From Natronoarchaeum philippinense (GTDB taxonomy: Archaea; Halobacteriota; Halobacteria; Halobacteriales; Natronoarchaeaceae), in the NCBI RefSeq assembly GCF_900215575.1, contig NZ_OBEJ01000002.1:724062-788061 (forward strand): a stretch of DNA of 64,000 bases, read 5' to 3'. The notes beneath the pieces were generated by a model, which was given only the letters and a program-made list of their open reading frames with translations, was not told the DNA's origin and made no database searches. The position numbers and the translations under genes are program-made. Positions 35,597-44,172 of this stretch are shown piece by piece (within the stretch, counting starts at the first letter, position 1; every line of letters begins with the position of its first letter).

Positions 35597-35986
35597 TTAT
35601 GCGCCGCCGGGGCCCATGCCGCCCATCGGGCCGCCACCGCCGCCACCGCCGAGCATCTCCTGAAGCTCCTCCTGAAGCTCCTCGAACTGCTCCTGAACGC
35701 GCTCTTCCTGCTTGTCGAGCGTCTCGACGCGGATCTCGAGGTCGTTGACCGTCTCCTCGAGGTCGTCCTCGGCCTCGTCGTAGTCGGTCTCGACGAGCAG
35801 TTCGCCGACCTCGCGGTACATCACGGTGTCCTCGTCGATGTCCTCGAGCTCGTCGAGGGCCGTCTGGGACTCGCTGAGTTGTGTTTCGGCTTCTTCCTTC
35901 TGGACGGCGACTTCCTGAGCCGTCTCCTGAAGGTCCTGAAGCTGTTCGAGTTTCTCTTGTGCTTCCGGCGGCAGATTACCCTGCAT
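35597..35986 (-). CDS. pfdB: Prefoldin beta subunit
   Basis: The start at 35986 ([26 protein letters not shown]) gives 129 residues. Two long coiled-coil helices flank a short beta hairpin ([23 protein letters not shown]), the prefoldin beta form. The C-terminus ends in a Gly/Met-rich tail ([16 protein letters not shown]) resembling chaperonin tails. Prefoldin passes unfolded proteins to the thermosome. Confidence 0.93.
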   Translation of the reverse strand: MQGNLPPEAQEKLEQLQDLQETAQEVAVQKEEAETQLSESQTALDELEDIDEDTVMYREVGELLVETDYDEAEDDLEETVNDLEIRVETLDKQEERVQEQFEELQEELQEMLGGGGGGGPMGGMGPGGA

Positions 35987-36079
35987 ACCTCTGAGGTAGT
36001 GGTCCGGACTGAAAAACCCCTGCATTATCGTCGACACAGTTCGGCAGGGCGCTCGTCGGCTATCAGTGCCCGGTCACGT

Positions 36080-36155
36080 CGCGATGCCGGGTGCTAGCCG
36101 CGATGCCGGGTGCTAGCCGCGATGCCGGGTGCTAGCCGCGATGCCGGGTGCTAGC
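36080..36155. repeat. Four perfect copies of a 19-bp tandem repeat
   Basis: The unit cgcgatgccgggtgctagc occurs exactly four times head to tail, starting at 36080, 36099, 36118 and 36137. After the last copy the sequence continues atccggca, which turns the final unit into a 22-base near-palindrome centred on GCTAGC (arms tgccgggtgct and agcatccggca, one mismatch). It lies between pcc1 and pfdB on the operon strand. Confidence 0.95.
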
Positions 36156-36209
36156 ATCCGGCAACGGTGCGACGCCGACGCTACGGCGTCGAACAGCAAA
36201 ATGCAGATG

Positions 36210-36479
36210 TTAGGACGGCGAACGGGTACGGCCCACGTCGCACGTTTCCTCGGCGACGCCGACCAGTGATAGCCACGTGTTGGTCGCCGCACGGAGCGCA
36301 ATCAGGTCGGCCGCCGCTACGTCGACGCGGACCGTTCGGCCGGTTCGTTCGAGAGCGACGCTGGAGCGGTCGTCGTCGATCTCGCCGATCTCTTGGCGGA
36401 TGCTCCGCTCGACGATAGCAGCGGCCTCCGCAGAATCGTAGTCGAAATCGTACGTCGCCTGGTGGACGGGCGCGTCCAT
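36210..36479 (-). CDS. pcc1: KEOPS complex subunit Pcc1
   Basis: An 89-residue small alpha-beta protein matching archaeal Pcc1 (YDFDYDSAEAAAIVERSIRQEIGEIDDDRSSVALERTGRTVRVDVAAADLIALRAATNTWLSLVGVAEE). Pcc1 is the dimerising subunit of KEOPS, which makes t6A in tRNA. The start abuts the rpoP stop. It sits in the usual archaeal cluster with rpl37ae and rpoP. Confidence 0.9.
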   Translation of the reverse strand: MDAPVHQATYDFDYDSAEAAAIVERSIRQEIGEIDDDRSSVALERTGRTVRVDVAAADLIALRAATNTWLSLVGVAEETCDVGRTRSPS

Positions 36480-36614
36480 CTACTCGACGCCGACTTCCTT
36501 CACGTCGCGGCTCCGCTCTTTCAGGAGTACCCGGTGCCCGCAGTAGGGACAACGAACGCCGCCGTACTCGTCGAGTTCGACGTCGCGTTTACAGCGCGAG
36601 CACTTGTACGCCAT
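36480..36614 (-). CDS. rpoP: DNA-directed RNA polymerase subunit P (Rpb12-like)
   Basis: A 44-residue zinc-ribbon protein beginning [19 protein letters not shown] and continuing [16 protein letters not shown]. Two CxxC pairs bind zinc, and the length is normal for archaeal RpoP. It lies two bases after the rpl37ae stop and directly before pcc1, the conserved order. Confidence 0.95.
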   Translation of the reverse strand: MAYKCSRCKRDVELDEYGGVRCPYCGHRVLLKERSRDVKEVGVE

Positions 36615-36616
36615 CG

Positions 36617-36895
36617 TTACTCGTCCTCTGCGAGGGCGGCGCGAATCGATCGCTCGACGCTCTTTCCACCGGGCGTCTCCGGCCGGTAGGTGCCGCCGGC
36701 GAACTTGTGGTCACAGCGACGGCAGGCCCAGATGCCCGTGCCGGCGCGGTCGATAGTGTCGCCGCCACACTCCGGACAGGTGTGGTCGGCGTTCATGTCG
36801 TCTTCGATCTCCGAAATTCGCTTGCGGGCGACGCGGCCGTAGCGCGCGCCAAAGCGGCCCGCACTCCCGGTCCGTCCGTTCTTACCTTCGGCCAT
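36617..36895 (-). CDS. rpl37ae: Large ribosomal subunit protein eL43 (L37Ae)
   Basis: A 92-residue zinc-finger ribosomal protein: [23 protein letters not shown], then [35 protein letters not shown]. Four Cys form the zinc site. Normal length. It starts the rpl37ae-rpoP-pcc1-pfdB-DUF3194 row. Confidence 0.96.
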   Translation of the reverse strand: MAEGKNGRTGSAGRFGARYGRVARKRISEIEDDMNADHTCPECGGDTIDRAGTGIWACRRCDHKFAGGTYRPETPGGKSVERSIRAALAEDE

Positions 36896-37017
36896 AGTAC
36901 CGTGTGATAGCTCTACGGCACAGATAAACCCTTTGAGTCGTGGCGATCAGCGGAACTCGCGGTTGGCACGACGCACAAAGGCAAGGGATTCCGCGGCGAC
37001 GAGACCTGTGGATATCG

Positions 37018-37251
37018 TCAGTCGTCGGTGGGTGTTCCCCAGACGTCGTCGGCGGTCGGAGGTGCGATAGTGAGTTCGTGTCCGACGAGTCCCGCAGCAG
37101 CCAACGCACCGAGGATAACTAGCGGCAACTGAGTGGTGGCGCCGCCGACGCCGACGAGCCGTTCGAGCACGGCGGCAAACTGCTCGATGACGAGTCCGCT
37201 CGCGGCGAGCACCGGCAACACCGCGAGCACGACATCGTATCTGGAGGCCAT
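37018..37251 (-). CDS. Small two-helix membrane protein
   Basis: 77 residues with two membrane helices (about 6-28 and 41-58) and a short acidic tail (PPTADDVWGTPTDD). No family recognised. A perfect 22-bp palindrome (37252-37273) abuts the ATG. Confidence 0.6.
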   Translation of the reverse strand: MASRYDVVLAVLPVLAASGLVIEQFAAVLERLVGVGGATTQLPLVILGALAAAGLVGHELTIAPPTADDVWGTPTDD

Positions 37252-37273
37252 CTCTAATTACATGTAATTAGAG
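37252..37273. promoter_or_regulatory. Perfect 22-bp palindrome next to a start codon
   Basis: The half-site CTCTAATTACA is followed directly by its exact complement, with no spacer. It ends one base before the minus-strand ATG at 37251. It is AT-rich in a GC-rich region and looks like an operator or promoter-proximal site. The rest of 37274-37361 holds no gene. Confidence 0.8.
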
Positions 37274-37361
37274 CCTCCCTTGTAAATGTGAGGAGTTTCG
37301 GGGGCACCATCCGTCGCCCGTGTTCACTGGACGTGCGTGTCACTTCACAGCAGTTTCCAGT

Positions 37362-37739
37362 CCCACCCCACCGTGTCGAGTGTTGTTCGTGTAGTTGCGT
37401 GGGGGCGTGATGGCGTACGTACGACCCTGTGTTTGGAGGGACACTCATTCCATTTAGAGGGACACCCACCCCACCGTGTCGCGTGTTCCGTCGAGAAGAC
37501 GTGGGGGGTGGGGGCAGAGTTGACTCGGGCGACGTTCTGAGGAGAATATTATGAGACAGTAGACGAGAGACCCGCGACCGAGATTCGGTCCAAGGTACCC
37601 GAATATAGCAGTTTGTACCGTATTTGCAGTCTCTTTGTTTCGACGTAGAGGATCAGATAGCACCACCCCGTCACGAGCTCCGTTCCGATGCCGCGTCGTC
37701 GCGCGTTACAGTGTCTCCCACCCCACCATGTCGAGTGTT
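37362..37739. repeat. Left ORB cluster: three ORB-like elements downstream of orc1
   Basis: Three 23-bp elements at 37362-37384, 37465-37487 and 37717-37739, all with the G-rich strand on minus. Their consensus begins AACACTCGACAYGGTGGGG and continues with TGGG. The second has CGCGA in place of CTCGA. The G-string after a conserved core is the form of archaeal origin recognition boxes. No protein gene is seen in 37274-37795. Confidence 0.85.
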
Positions 37740-37795
37740 CTCGCGGAGAGGTACTGTGACATCGAAAATCGATCCACTCGTCGAAAACCGACCGG

Positions 37796-39028
37796 CTAGT
37801 GTGCCGTGAGATCGGTCTGTTCCGCCTGCCGCACGACGTTCGGAGGAAGGTCGACCGTTTCCAAGTCGTCGACCACGTCCGTGACCATCTCGACAGCGAC
37901 ATCGAGGTCGTACACGTAGTACTTCCCCCCGGCTCGTCCCTCGTTACGGGTGTTCCGGTGAAGGATACCCTGCATCGCTAAATCGGAGAGATGGTCGTGC
38001 ATTCGGCGACGAACGAGTGGGTTGGTTCCAACGTACTCGGCTGCCGACCGATAACGTGGGTAGATCTCGCGCACGCGGGCGGGCGTCTCTTCTTCGAGCG
38101 CAAGGCTCAGGACGGCGACCAATGAGAGATGCCCATGCTGGGTCAGCTCGACCATACCCTGCTTGATCCGTCCGCGTTCGAGCGCACGCTGTGCGTCCCG
38201 GACGTGCTTTTCGGTGACCTGTGTAACGTCCTGCGAACGCGCGAGGTCGCCCGCTTTGTACAGTAGGTCGAGCGCCTGTCGCGCGCTGCCAGTGTCCTGT
38301 GCCGCGAGTGCGGCACACAGCGGTAGGACGCCCTCTGCGAGAACGTCTTCGTGTAATGCCTTGGCGGCCCGCTGGTCGAGAATGGACTCCAGTTCGCTGG
38401 CGACGTACGGCGAGAAGTGAATCTCTTCCTCACACAGCGCGTCCTTGACCTTCGGTGAAAGGCCACTTCGGAAGCTGAAGTCGTTGCTGATGCCGATAAT
38501 GCCGGGCTTGCCGGCTGAGAGGTACCCGTTGGCACGTGCCCGTGGCAGCTCGTACAGTAGGTCGTCGTCGTCGCCGATGTGGTCGATCTCGTCGAGGACG
38601 ATCAGCACCGTTCCGCCCAGCCGTTCGAGCTCGTCGTAGAGCATGTCGAAAATCTTCTGCTGGGGATAGCCCGTGGTGCTGATCTGCTCGCCGGGCGGTC
38701 GGAGTTCGTTCACCAGATTCGCGGCCACCTGATACGAACTCGTCAGGTTGTTGCAGTTCAACCAGACGATCGATAGATCGACATCGTCGTACTCTTCGAC
38801 GTCCCGACGGAGATGATCGAGGAGAAAGCGCGTAGCGACCGTCTTCCCGACTCCAGTCTTCCCATAAAGGAAGATATTCCGCGGTTGGGCGCCGTTGACG
38901 ACGGGCTGGAGCGCAGTCTTGTACGCGTCGAGCTCCTCGTCGCGCTCTTGGATCGAATCGGGCTGGTAGTCCTCGCGCAGGACATCCTCGTCACGAAATA
39001 TTGTCGTGTCCCGATCGAACAGCGGCAT
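37796..39028 (-). CDS. orc1: Orc1/Cdc6 replication initiator
   Basis: 410 residues with an AAA+ domain and a C-terminal winged helix. Walker A GKTGVGKT is at 56-63 and Walker [12 protein letters not shown] at about 142-152. Sensor and lid residues follow, and the winged-helix region is at about 310-395 ([27 protein letters not shown]). Orc1 binds ORBs and loads MCM. ORB-like repeats stand on both sides of the gene and at its promoter, which argues that it acts here. Confidence 0.94.
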   Translation of the reverse strand: MPLFDRDTTIFRDEDVLREDYQPDSIQERDEELDAYKTALQPVVNGAQPRNIFLYGKTGVGKTVATRFLLDHLRRDVEEYDDVDLSIVWLNCNNLTSSYQVAANLVNELRPPGEQISTTGYPQQKIFDMLYDELERLGGTVLIVLDEIDHIGDDDDLLYELPRARANGYLSAGKPGIIGISNDFSFRSGLSPKVKDALCEEEIHFSPYVASELESILDQRAAKALHEDVLAEGVLPLCAALAAQDTGSARQALDLLYKAGDLARSQDVTQVTEKHVRDAQRALERGRIKQGMVELTQHGHLSLVAVLSLALEEETPARVREIYPRYRSAAEYVGTNPLVRRRMHDHLSDLAMQGILHRNTRNEGRAGGKYYVYDLDVAVEMVTDVVDDLETVDLPPNVVRQAEQTDLTAH

Positions 39029-39086
39029 TGGTCGTTATCTAGAACACGTCCTACATAAAACCGGCGTGTCGAGTGCGTCGCGTGAT

Positions 39087-39101
39087 GTAAAATTTTAAAT
39101 A
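39087..39101 (-). promoter_or_regulatory. Probable orc1 promoter TATA region
   Basis: An AT-only tract (taaaattttaaat) about 60-72 bases upstream of the orc1 ATG. The partial ORB (39063-39079) lies just downstream of it and a complete ORB (39106-39128) just upstream, so Orc1 binding could block its own promoter. Confidence 0.55.
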
Positions 39102-39545
39102 CCCCGACTCCCCCTCATGTCGAGTGTTCGGCGAGCAGTACAGGGTGAGCTTGGAAGACGAGCGGTCGGTTACTGCGTCGGGATGGGTTCCGGGGACGAT
39201 CAACTCTAGCGATGATCGGTCAGTGACGCCCCCACCGCGTCGTGTGTTCCTCGACATCTCCATGTTCCCCGACATCTCCGTTCGTTCGGTACCACCTCGC
39301 AGTGAGAGTCGTACCGAGCACGAAACTGGGCCGACTGATCTGGATCGACGGATCCGACCTCGGGTATCGTCGCGCCCGTAGCTGGTGGAGCGTAGCCGGT
39401 GGAATGTCCGATTAGCTTCTAGCAGTTACGTCGGTTAAGTAACGTTCGGTTTTACTCAACTCCACTTTTGACCCCCTCCCTCGGGAATCTCCGGAACACG
39501 CGACATGGTGGGGTGGGAGACTATTCGTGTTTGCTCACTACCACT

Positions 39546-39584
39546 CTGCTCCACTCATCTGCTCCACTCATCTGCTCCACTCAT
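39546..39584. repeat. Three perfect 13-bp iterons inside the origin
   Basis: The unit ctgctccactcat occurs three times head to tail at 39546, 39559 and 39572, between two plus-oriented ORBs. A fourth partial match precedes it (ctaccactctgct). The period differs from the ORBs and the unit does not resemble them. Confidence 0.9.
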
Positions 39585-39791
39585 GAACTCTGTGTCTTTC
39601 ACCCGGGTGCCCCCAATCTCCGTTACACTCGACACAGTGGGGTGGGACCGTCGGTTCAACCAGCCATCGGTGCGGTGGAGCCGTGGTTCGACAGTTCCCC
39701 TCGGCTACAGAAACACTCGACAGTGTGGTGTGGAGATTGTCCGCAGGCGCCCGTTCGTAACTCCGGAGAACGTTCCGGCGAACTGTTCGCC

Positions 39792-40511
39792 TTAGTAGAG
39801 TTCGGCGTCGTCGAGCGCCTCGTTGAGGTCCTCGCGCACTCGTTGGCCGCCGTCGACGTCACGGGCGGTCGTCACGATGCGGTTTTCCTGCACGCTCGAC
39901 CCATCTCGTAGGAGCAATCGGACGTTACCGTTGCCGTCTGCACGCGTGACTTTCGCGCGCAGTCCCGACTGGGATCCCGTCCCTCCGGCGTCGATCGGTC
40001 CCGGGATCACCTTCTTGACGTGTGGGTGCTCCGCGACGGTTTGGATCGCCTTCCGGCCGTCCCGCTCGCCGATCAGCGTGGTGTGAGATCCGCCGAGCTT
40101 CTCCATGGGCGGCAGGTCGACGACTTCGAGCGCGCGCTCGCCCCGGCGCTCGATCACCGTCTCGACCGGGTCGTCGCCGGCGACGCGGTAGAACTCGTGG
40201 TGCAACTGGCTCCTAATCGCGCGCAAGACCTCGCGGTCGCCGGTCGCGTACACTTCGTCGGGACGCTTTCGCAGAATCTCGTCGGCGATCTTGCCCGCGT
40301 AGTTCCGCAACTCGATCACGGCAGACTCGCCCTCCTCTTCGGGCATCGTCGTCACCGTCGTCTCCCCCACCACATCGTCGCCATCGAGCATCGTCACCGT
40401 CGATCGGTCCCGGTCCAGATCGAGCACGACCGTGTCGGCGTTGCCGGTGTTACAGACCAGACAGTAGTCTCCCGGCCGTTCGAGCGAACTCGCGCAACGC
40501 CCACACTCCAT
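39792..40511 (-). CDS. DUF2103 family zinc-ribbon protein
   Basis: The start at 40511 (MECGRCASSLERPGDYCLVCNTG) gives 239 residues. An N-terminal zinc ribbon (CGRC, CLVC) is followed by an alpha-beta region (ELRNYAGKIADEILRKRPDEVYATGDREVLRAIRSQLH) and a C-terminal beta domain (VKKVIPGPIDAGG, VRLLLRDGSSVQENRIVTTARD). This matches haloarchaeal DUF2103. Function unknown. TATA-like gttttacc lies about 30 bases upstream. Confidence 0.75.
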   Translation of the reverse strand: MECGRCASSLERPGDYCLVCNTGNADTVVLDLDRDRSTVTMLDGDDVVGETTVTTMPEEEGESAVIELRNYAGKIADEILRKRPDEVYATGDREVLRAIRSQLHHEFYRVAGDDPVETVIERRGERALEVVDLPPMEKLGGSHTTLIGERDGRKAIQTVAEHPHVKKVIPGPIDAGGTGSQSGLRAKVTRADGNGNVRLLLRDGSSVQENRIVTTARDVDGGQRVREDLNEALDDAELY

Positions 40512-40596
40512 ATCCCGAGAGTGGGCACCCAATCGGTAAAACAGCGTGCTTTCTCCGCGCCGAACCACTCGCAAAGACATCCGGGCGATCGCTCGT

Positions 40597-41958
40597 TCAG
40601 CCCATCTCCAACGGACCCGCCTTCAGAAACTCCCGGAGCACGACCGTCGCGTAGGACCCTTTCGGCAGCGCGAAGCCGACGCTCACGTCGTCGCCCTCGA
40701 CCGCGGCGTCGAGCTCGGTCCGGACGAGGACCGCTCGGCGGGTCCCAGTCGAATCGAACTCGCCGGGCAGGTCGAAGTCCGCCGGTTCGAGATCGAGATC
40801 GGCCAGCACGTCGCGCTCGATCTCGCCCTGCTCGCCCTCGGCCAGTTCCGTCTCGGTCCCGACCAGCGGCGCCGTCACGAACGCGCGGCCGCGCTCGCAG
40901 TGGCGCGCCATCGTTTCGACGCGCTCGTCGGTCACGCGCTGGAGCCGATCGGTGTCTGGAACCACCAGTTCGCCCGGGGCCGATCGGTCCGAGAAACACG
41001 CCACGTCGCCCTCGATCGGGCGATCGAACGGCAGCCCCCGTGCCAGCCGTTCCGAGAGAATTCTGTTGAACGCGTACGACTGGGCGGCGTGGACGAACAA
41101 CCGCTGGAGGTTACTCGGCACTGTCTCTAGGGCCTCACGGAAATCGGCCGGCTCCGTTCCCCCGCTCTCGACGAGCGAGTGCAGCATCGAGCGCTCGTAG
41201 CGCAGTCGCTGTGGGAACTCCTCCAGCACTCGCTGCCAGTCGCGGTCGCCCGACGCCGCGTCGTCGGCGAGCGCCCGCGCCTCCTGTGTCCCCTCCGGCT
41301 CGGATTCCGACGGATTACCGACGTACGCGAGCACCGCCTCCTCCCACTCCTCGCGGACGACGTGGAGGCCGACCTCGTGGGTGACCGGCCGCTGGCTGCC
41401 AAAGCGCTGCTGGCCGAAGTAGTTCGGGACGCCGATCTGCGCCCCGTTCGAACTGCCACCGTTCCCGACGAACTCTCGCAATTCCCTGACGACGGCGTCG
41501 GCCCGCTCCGGACTGTCGGCGTCGCTCACGACGATCTCGAACTCGTTGCCGACGAGGTCGCCGAACTCGATGCTTCTACCCGACCGACCGAGCACTTCGA
41601 TGTCGGCGCCCCGAATCTCGGGCACGTCGTCGGGATCGATATCCCGGACGCTGAACAGTTGCGTCGTCACGGCGTGCTTGTCCTTCGTGCCGGCCCACGA
41701 GACGCGCTCGCGACTGACCCCTAGCCCGTCCGAGAGCCGCGCTGCGAAGTCGTTGGTATCCCAGCCGTGCAGCGTCGCCCGGAGGACGACGTGGGGGTAG
41801 CCTCCGACAGCGGCGTCGACCGGCTCGGTCTCGAAGCGCTCGATCTCGCGCACCCGGAAGTCCTCGTCGGACGCGCGCAGGCGGCCGCCGGTGCCGTCGG
41901 CGTCGCTGACGTACCACTCCATCCCTACCGCCTGTTCGATCGGGTGTGCCTCGCGCAT
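40597..41958 (-). CDS. truD: tRNA pseudouridine synthase D
   Basis: 453 residues. TruD signatures are [13 protein letters not shown] near the N-terminus, [18 protein letters not shown] (catalytic Asp in the KDK loop) and [17 protein letters not shown]. It modifies uridine 13 of tRNA in bacteria and related sites in archaea. The start codon overlaps the pth2 stop by one base. Confidence 0.95.
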   Translation of the reverse strand: MREAHPIEQAVGMEWYVSDADGTGGRLRASDEDFRVREIERFETEPVDAAVGGYPHVVLRATLHGWDTNDFAARLSDGLGVSRERVSWAGTKDKHAVTTQLFSVRDIDPDDVPEIRGADIEVLGRSGRSIEFGDLVGNEFEIVVSDADSPERADAVVRELREFVGNGGSSNGAQIGVPNYFGQQRFGSQRPVTHEVGLHVVREEWEEAVLAYVGNPSESEPEGTQEARALADDAASGDRDWQRVLEEFPQRLRYERSMLHSLVESGGTEPADFREALETVPSNLQRLFVHAAQSYAFNRILSERLARGLPFDRPIEGDVACFSDRSAPGELVVPDTDRLQRVTDERVETMARHCERGRAFVTAPLVGTETELAEGEQGEIERDVLADLDLEPADFDLPGEFDSTGTRRAVLVRTELDAAVEGDDVSVGFALPKGSYATVVLREFLKAGPLEMG

Positions 41959-42296
41959 CAGTACAGCGAGAGGTCGCCGGTCACTTCGTCGACCAGTTCG
42001 TCCTTGGCCGGGCCGATCGCCAGCGCCGTCACCGTCCCCGGATCGAGTTGGGTGTGGCCCGCGTCGCGGATGATGGCGTTTGGAACACCCTTGCGCTCGG
42101 CCACGTCAGCCAACTCAAACAGCGCCTGCTCGCCCGCTTCCTTCAGCACCACCTTCTTTTGTCCCTCGCCTTTCCACTCCCGCCGATCCCGGTCGCCCGT
42201 GTCTTCGTAGGCCGACAGCGACGCGTGTGCCACCTGCGCCGCGAGTTTGCCCTTCCCCATGTCGATGTCCGTCCGCGCGACGATCGCCTGTTTCAT
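41958..42296 (-). CDS. pth2: Peptidyl-tRNA hydrolase, Pth2 type
   Basis: The start at 42296 ([27 protein letters not shown]) gives 112 residues, the normal Pth2 length. The conserved [14 protein letters not shown] and [20 protein letters not shown] are present. It frees tRNA from dropped-off peptidyl-tRNA. The pth2-truD pair is a common archaeal arrangement. Confidence 0.95.
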   Translation of the reverse strand: MKQAIVARTDIDMGKGKLAAQVAHASLSAYEDTGDRDRREWKGEGQKKVVLKEAGEQALFELADVAERKGVPNAIIRDAGHTQLDPGTVTALAIGPAKDELVDEVTGDLSLY

Positions 42297-42369
42297 GCTC
42301 CAGACTCCCGCCCCGATCCCTATATGATTGCTCATCGCGCCCGCGGGTGCGCGAGCGATGCCTCGTCCC

Positions 42370-42447
42370 GGTGGTAGCCGACGCTACGTTGCCCTGGCGG
42401 TGGCCGACGCTACGTTGCCTTGGCAGTGGCCGACGCTACGTTAGCGC
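42370..42447. repeat. Three imperfect copies of a 26-bp tandem repeat
   Basis: The core gccgacgctacgtt recurs at 42377, 42403 and 42429, with period 26 and variable flanks. Downstream, ctcgacagccgag appears twice (about 42491 and 42527). The full gap 42297-42616 (320 bases) contains these repeats and the dcd promoter (aattttagc at about 42585) but no gene. Confidence 0.85.
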
Positions 42448-42616
42448 GGACGCCGCGGCGTCGTCGGCGCCGCGACGCCGAAGACCGATCTCGACAGCCG
42501 AGCGTCTCGGCACCGAACCCCACCTCGACAGCCGAGTACTTCGACGCCGTGGGTCGTGAGGCATCTCGACGCCGCGAGTCGGGAGAATTTTAGCCCCCGG
42601 CGCGCTCCTACCCGGT

Positions 42617-43204
42617 ATGATCCTCTCGGACGCCGACATCCTGCGACGGCTCGAAGCGGGCGATCTGGTGATCGACCCGCTCGACGACCCGGACATCCAG
42701 ATCCAGCCCGCAAGCGTCGACCTGCGCCTCGGACGCGAGTTTCTGGAGTTCCAGCGCACGAACATCCCCTGTATCCACCCCAACAGCAGTCAGGAGGTCG
42801 ACGAGTACGTCTCCGAGACGGTCGTCGACGAGGACGACGAGTTCATCCTCCATCCCGGCGACTTCGTGCTCGGGACGACCAAAGAGCGCGTCGAGATCCC
42901 AGACGACCTGATCGCCCACGTCGAGGGACGCTCCTCGCTGGGCCGGTTGGCGATCGTCGTCCACGCCACGGCGGGGCTGTGCGACCCCGGATACAAGGGC
43001 CAGATCACGCTCGAACTCTCGAATCTGGGCGCCGCACCCGTTGCGCTCGCCCCGGGAATGCGGATCTCTCAGCTCACGTTCACCGAACTCTCGACGCCCG
43101 CAGACCGGCCCTACGGCGCCGAGCGCGGCTCGAAGTATCAGGAACAGTCCGGCCCGCAGGCGTCGAAGATCGGCGGCGATCGGGAGTTCGGCGGGGACCA
43201 ATAA
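42617..43204 (+). CDS. dcd: dCTP deaminase
   Basis: 195 residues of normal length. Motifs are [17 protein letters not shown], the active-site [34 protein letters not shown], and the C-terminal [13 protein letters not shown]. It makes dUTP (or dUMP, in bifunctional forms) from dCTP for thymidylate synthesis. TATA-like aattttagc lies about 25 bases upstream of the ATG. Confidence 0.95.
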   Translation: MILSDADILRRLEAGDLVIDPLDDPDIQIQPASVDLRLGREFLEFQRTNIPCIHPNSSQEVDEYVSETVVDEDDEFILHPGDFVLGTTKERVEIPDDLIAHVEGRSSLGRLAIVVHATAGLCDPGYKGQITLELSNLGAAPVALAPGMRISQLTFTELSTPADRPYGAERGSKYQEQSGPQASKIGGDREFGGDQ

Positions 43205-43275
43205 GGCGGGTGGGGACCAGCAGGGCGTGTCGCCGCGCAACCGCCGCATCTCAGCCCCGCAGCCAGCCTAGCCGT

Positions 43276-44172
43276 TCAGTTCAGGTCGGCACGCTCGAAC
43301 CGCCAGTAGCCGACAGCTGCTGGAACAACGACCCACGCCAGCAGGATCACGGCGCCGAACCACTCGGTCAGGTAGAACGGCAGTTCACCGGCGACGCGGT
43401 TCGACACCAGCAGACTCTCCTGAGCAAGCTGTTCTTGGGGTATGTCCTCGACGATGTTCGTCCAGCCGATCAGGGGCCACTGGTACTGTTCGGTCAGCAT
43501 GCTGATCGACTGGCGGTACGCCGTCATCGGGTCCAGCCGCAACAGCAGGAAGTACCAACTCGGCGCGTCGAGCCCTGCGAGTTCGCCTTCGACTAGGTAG
43601 TGGACGCCGGCGACGAAGGGATGCCACAGCAGCGAGAAGCCGACGTAGCTCCCGATCGCGCCGCCCATCGCCTGCATCCGGGTGTCGGTCATCGACGAGA
43701 TTCCAACTGCCAGCGCGGTGAAGGCCATCGCCAAGAGTACGGTCAGGACGAGAAACGGCCCGAACGTCTCGACCGGTACCGACCCGACGAGCCCGAGGAT
43801 CATGACGCCAGCGACGGCGAGGGTGACGAGCGAGACGAGCACCATCACCGCGACTCTGCTGACGTACTTGCCGGCCACGACGTCTTTCCTGTTGTGTCCG
43901 AGGCCAAAGAGCACGCGCAGGCTGCCGGATTGGCGCTCGCCGACGACTGCCATGTAGCCCACGACCAGCGCCGTGACCGGGATCAGCAGGTTGCCGGCCA
44001 GCGAGACGAACAGGCCGATCACGTCGACTGCACTCGGATCGCCCGAGCCGCCGGCGGTCGTGCCGACGCCGACGATCCCCATCAGCAGGACGAACACGCC
44101 GACGATCGACCAGATCATCTTCGAGCGGATCGTATCCTCGAAGTCCTTTCGTGCGACGAGTTGCCAGCTCAT
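43276..44172 (-). CDS. ABC-2 type transporter permease
   Basis: 298 residues with six predicted membrane helices. The N-terminus WQLVARKDFEDTIRSKMIW is typical of NatB/ABC-2 permeases, and the loop GERQSGSLRVLFGLGHNRKDVVAGKYVSR carries the family's coupling motif. The start overlaps the ATPase stop by four bases. The substrate is unknown. Confidence 0.85.
   Translation of the reverse strand: MSWQLVARKDFEDTIRSKMIWSIVGVFVLLMGIVGVGTTAGGSGDPSAVDVIGLFVSLAGNLLIPVTALVVGYMAVVGERQSGSLRVLFGLGHNRKDVVAGKYVSRVAVMVLVSLVTLAVAGVMILGLVGSVPVETFGPFLVLTVLLAMAFTALAVGISSMTDTRMQAMGGAIGSYVGFSLLWHPFVAGVHYLVEGELAGLDAPSWYFLLLRLDPMTAYRQSISMLTEQYQWPLIGWTNIVEDIPQEQLAQESLLVSNRVAGELPFYLTEWFGAVILLAWVVVPAAVGYWRFERADLN

Larger units (their letters stand above)
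39029..39791. other. Probable replication origin (intergenic region upstream of orc1)
   Basis: 763 bases without a supported gene. It holds ORB-like elements at 39063-39079 (partial core, no G-string), 39106-39128 and 39226-39248 with G strand on minus. Inverted copies lie at 39495-39517, 39624-39646 and 39712-39734 with G strand on plus. The two orientations flank a relatively AT-rich stretch near 39410-39470 that could be the unwinding element. Inverted ORBs with G-strings around an AT-rich segment beside an orc1 gene is the standard haloarchaeal origin design. Confidence 0.82.

Noticed and set aside
36080..36155. CRISPR array
   Set aside because: Four short repeats without spacers, and no cas genes in the window.
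39124..39911. Short open frames inside the origin region
   Set aside because: They pass through ORB repeats and iterons, lack acidic haloarchaeal composition and have no start signals.
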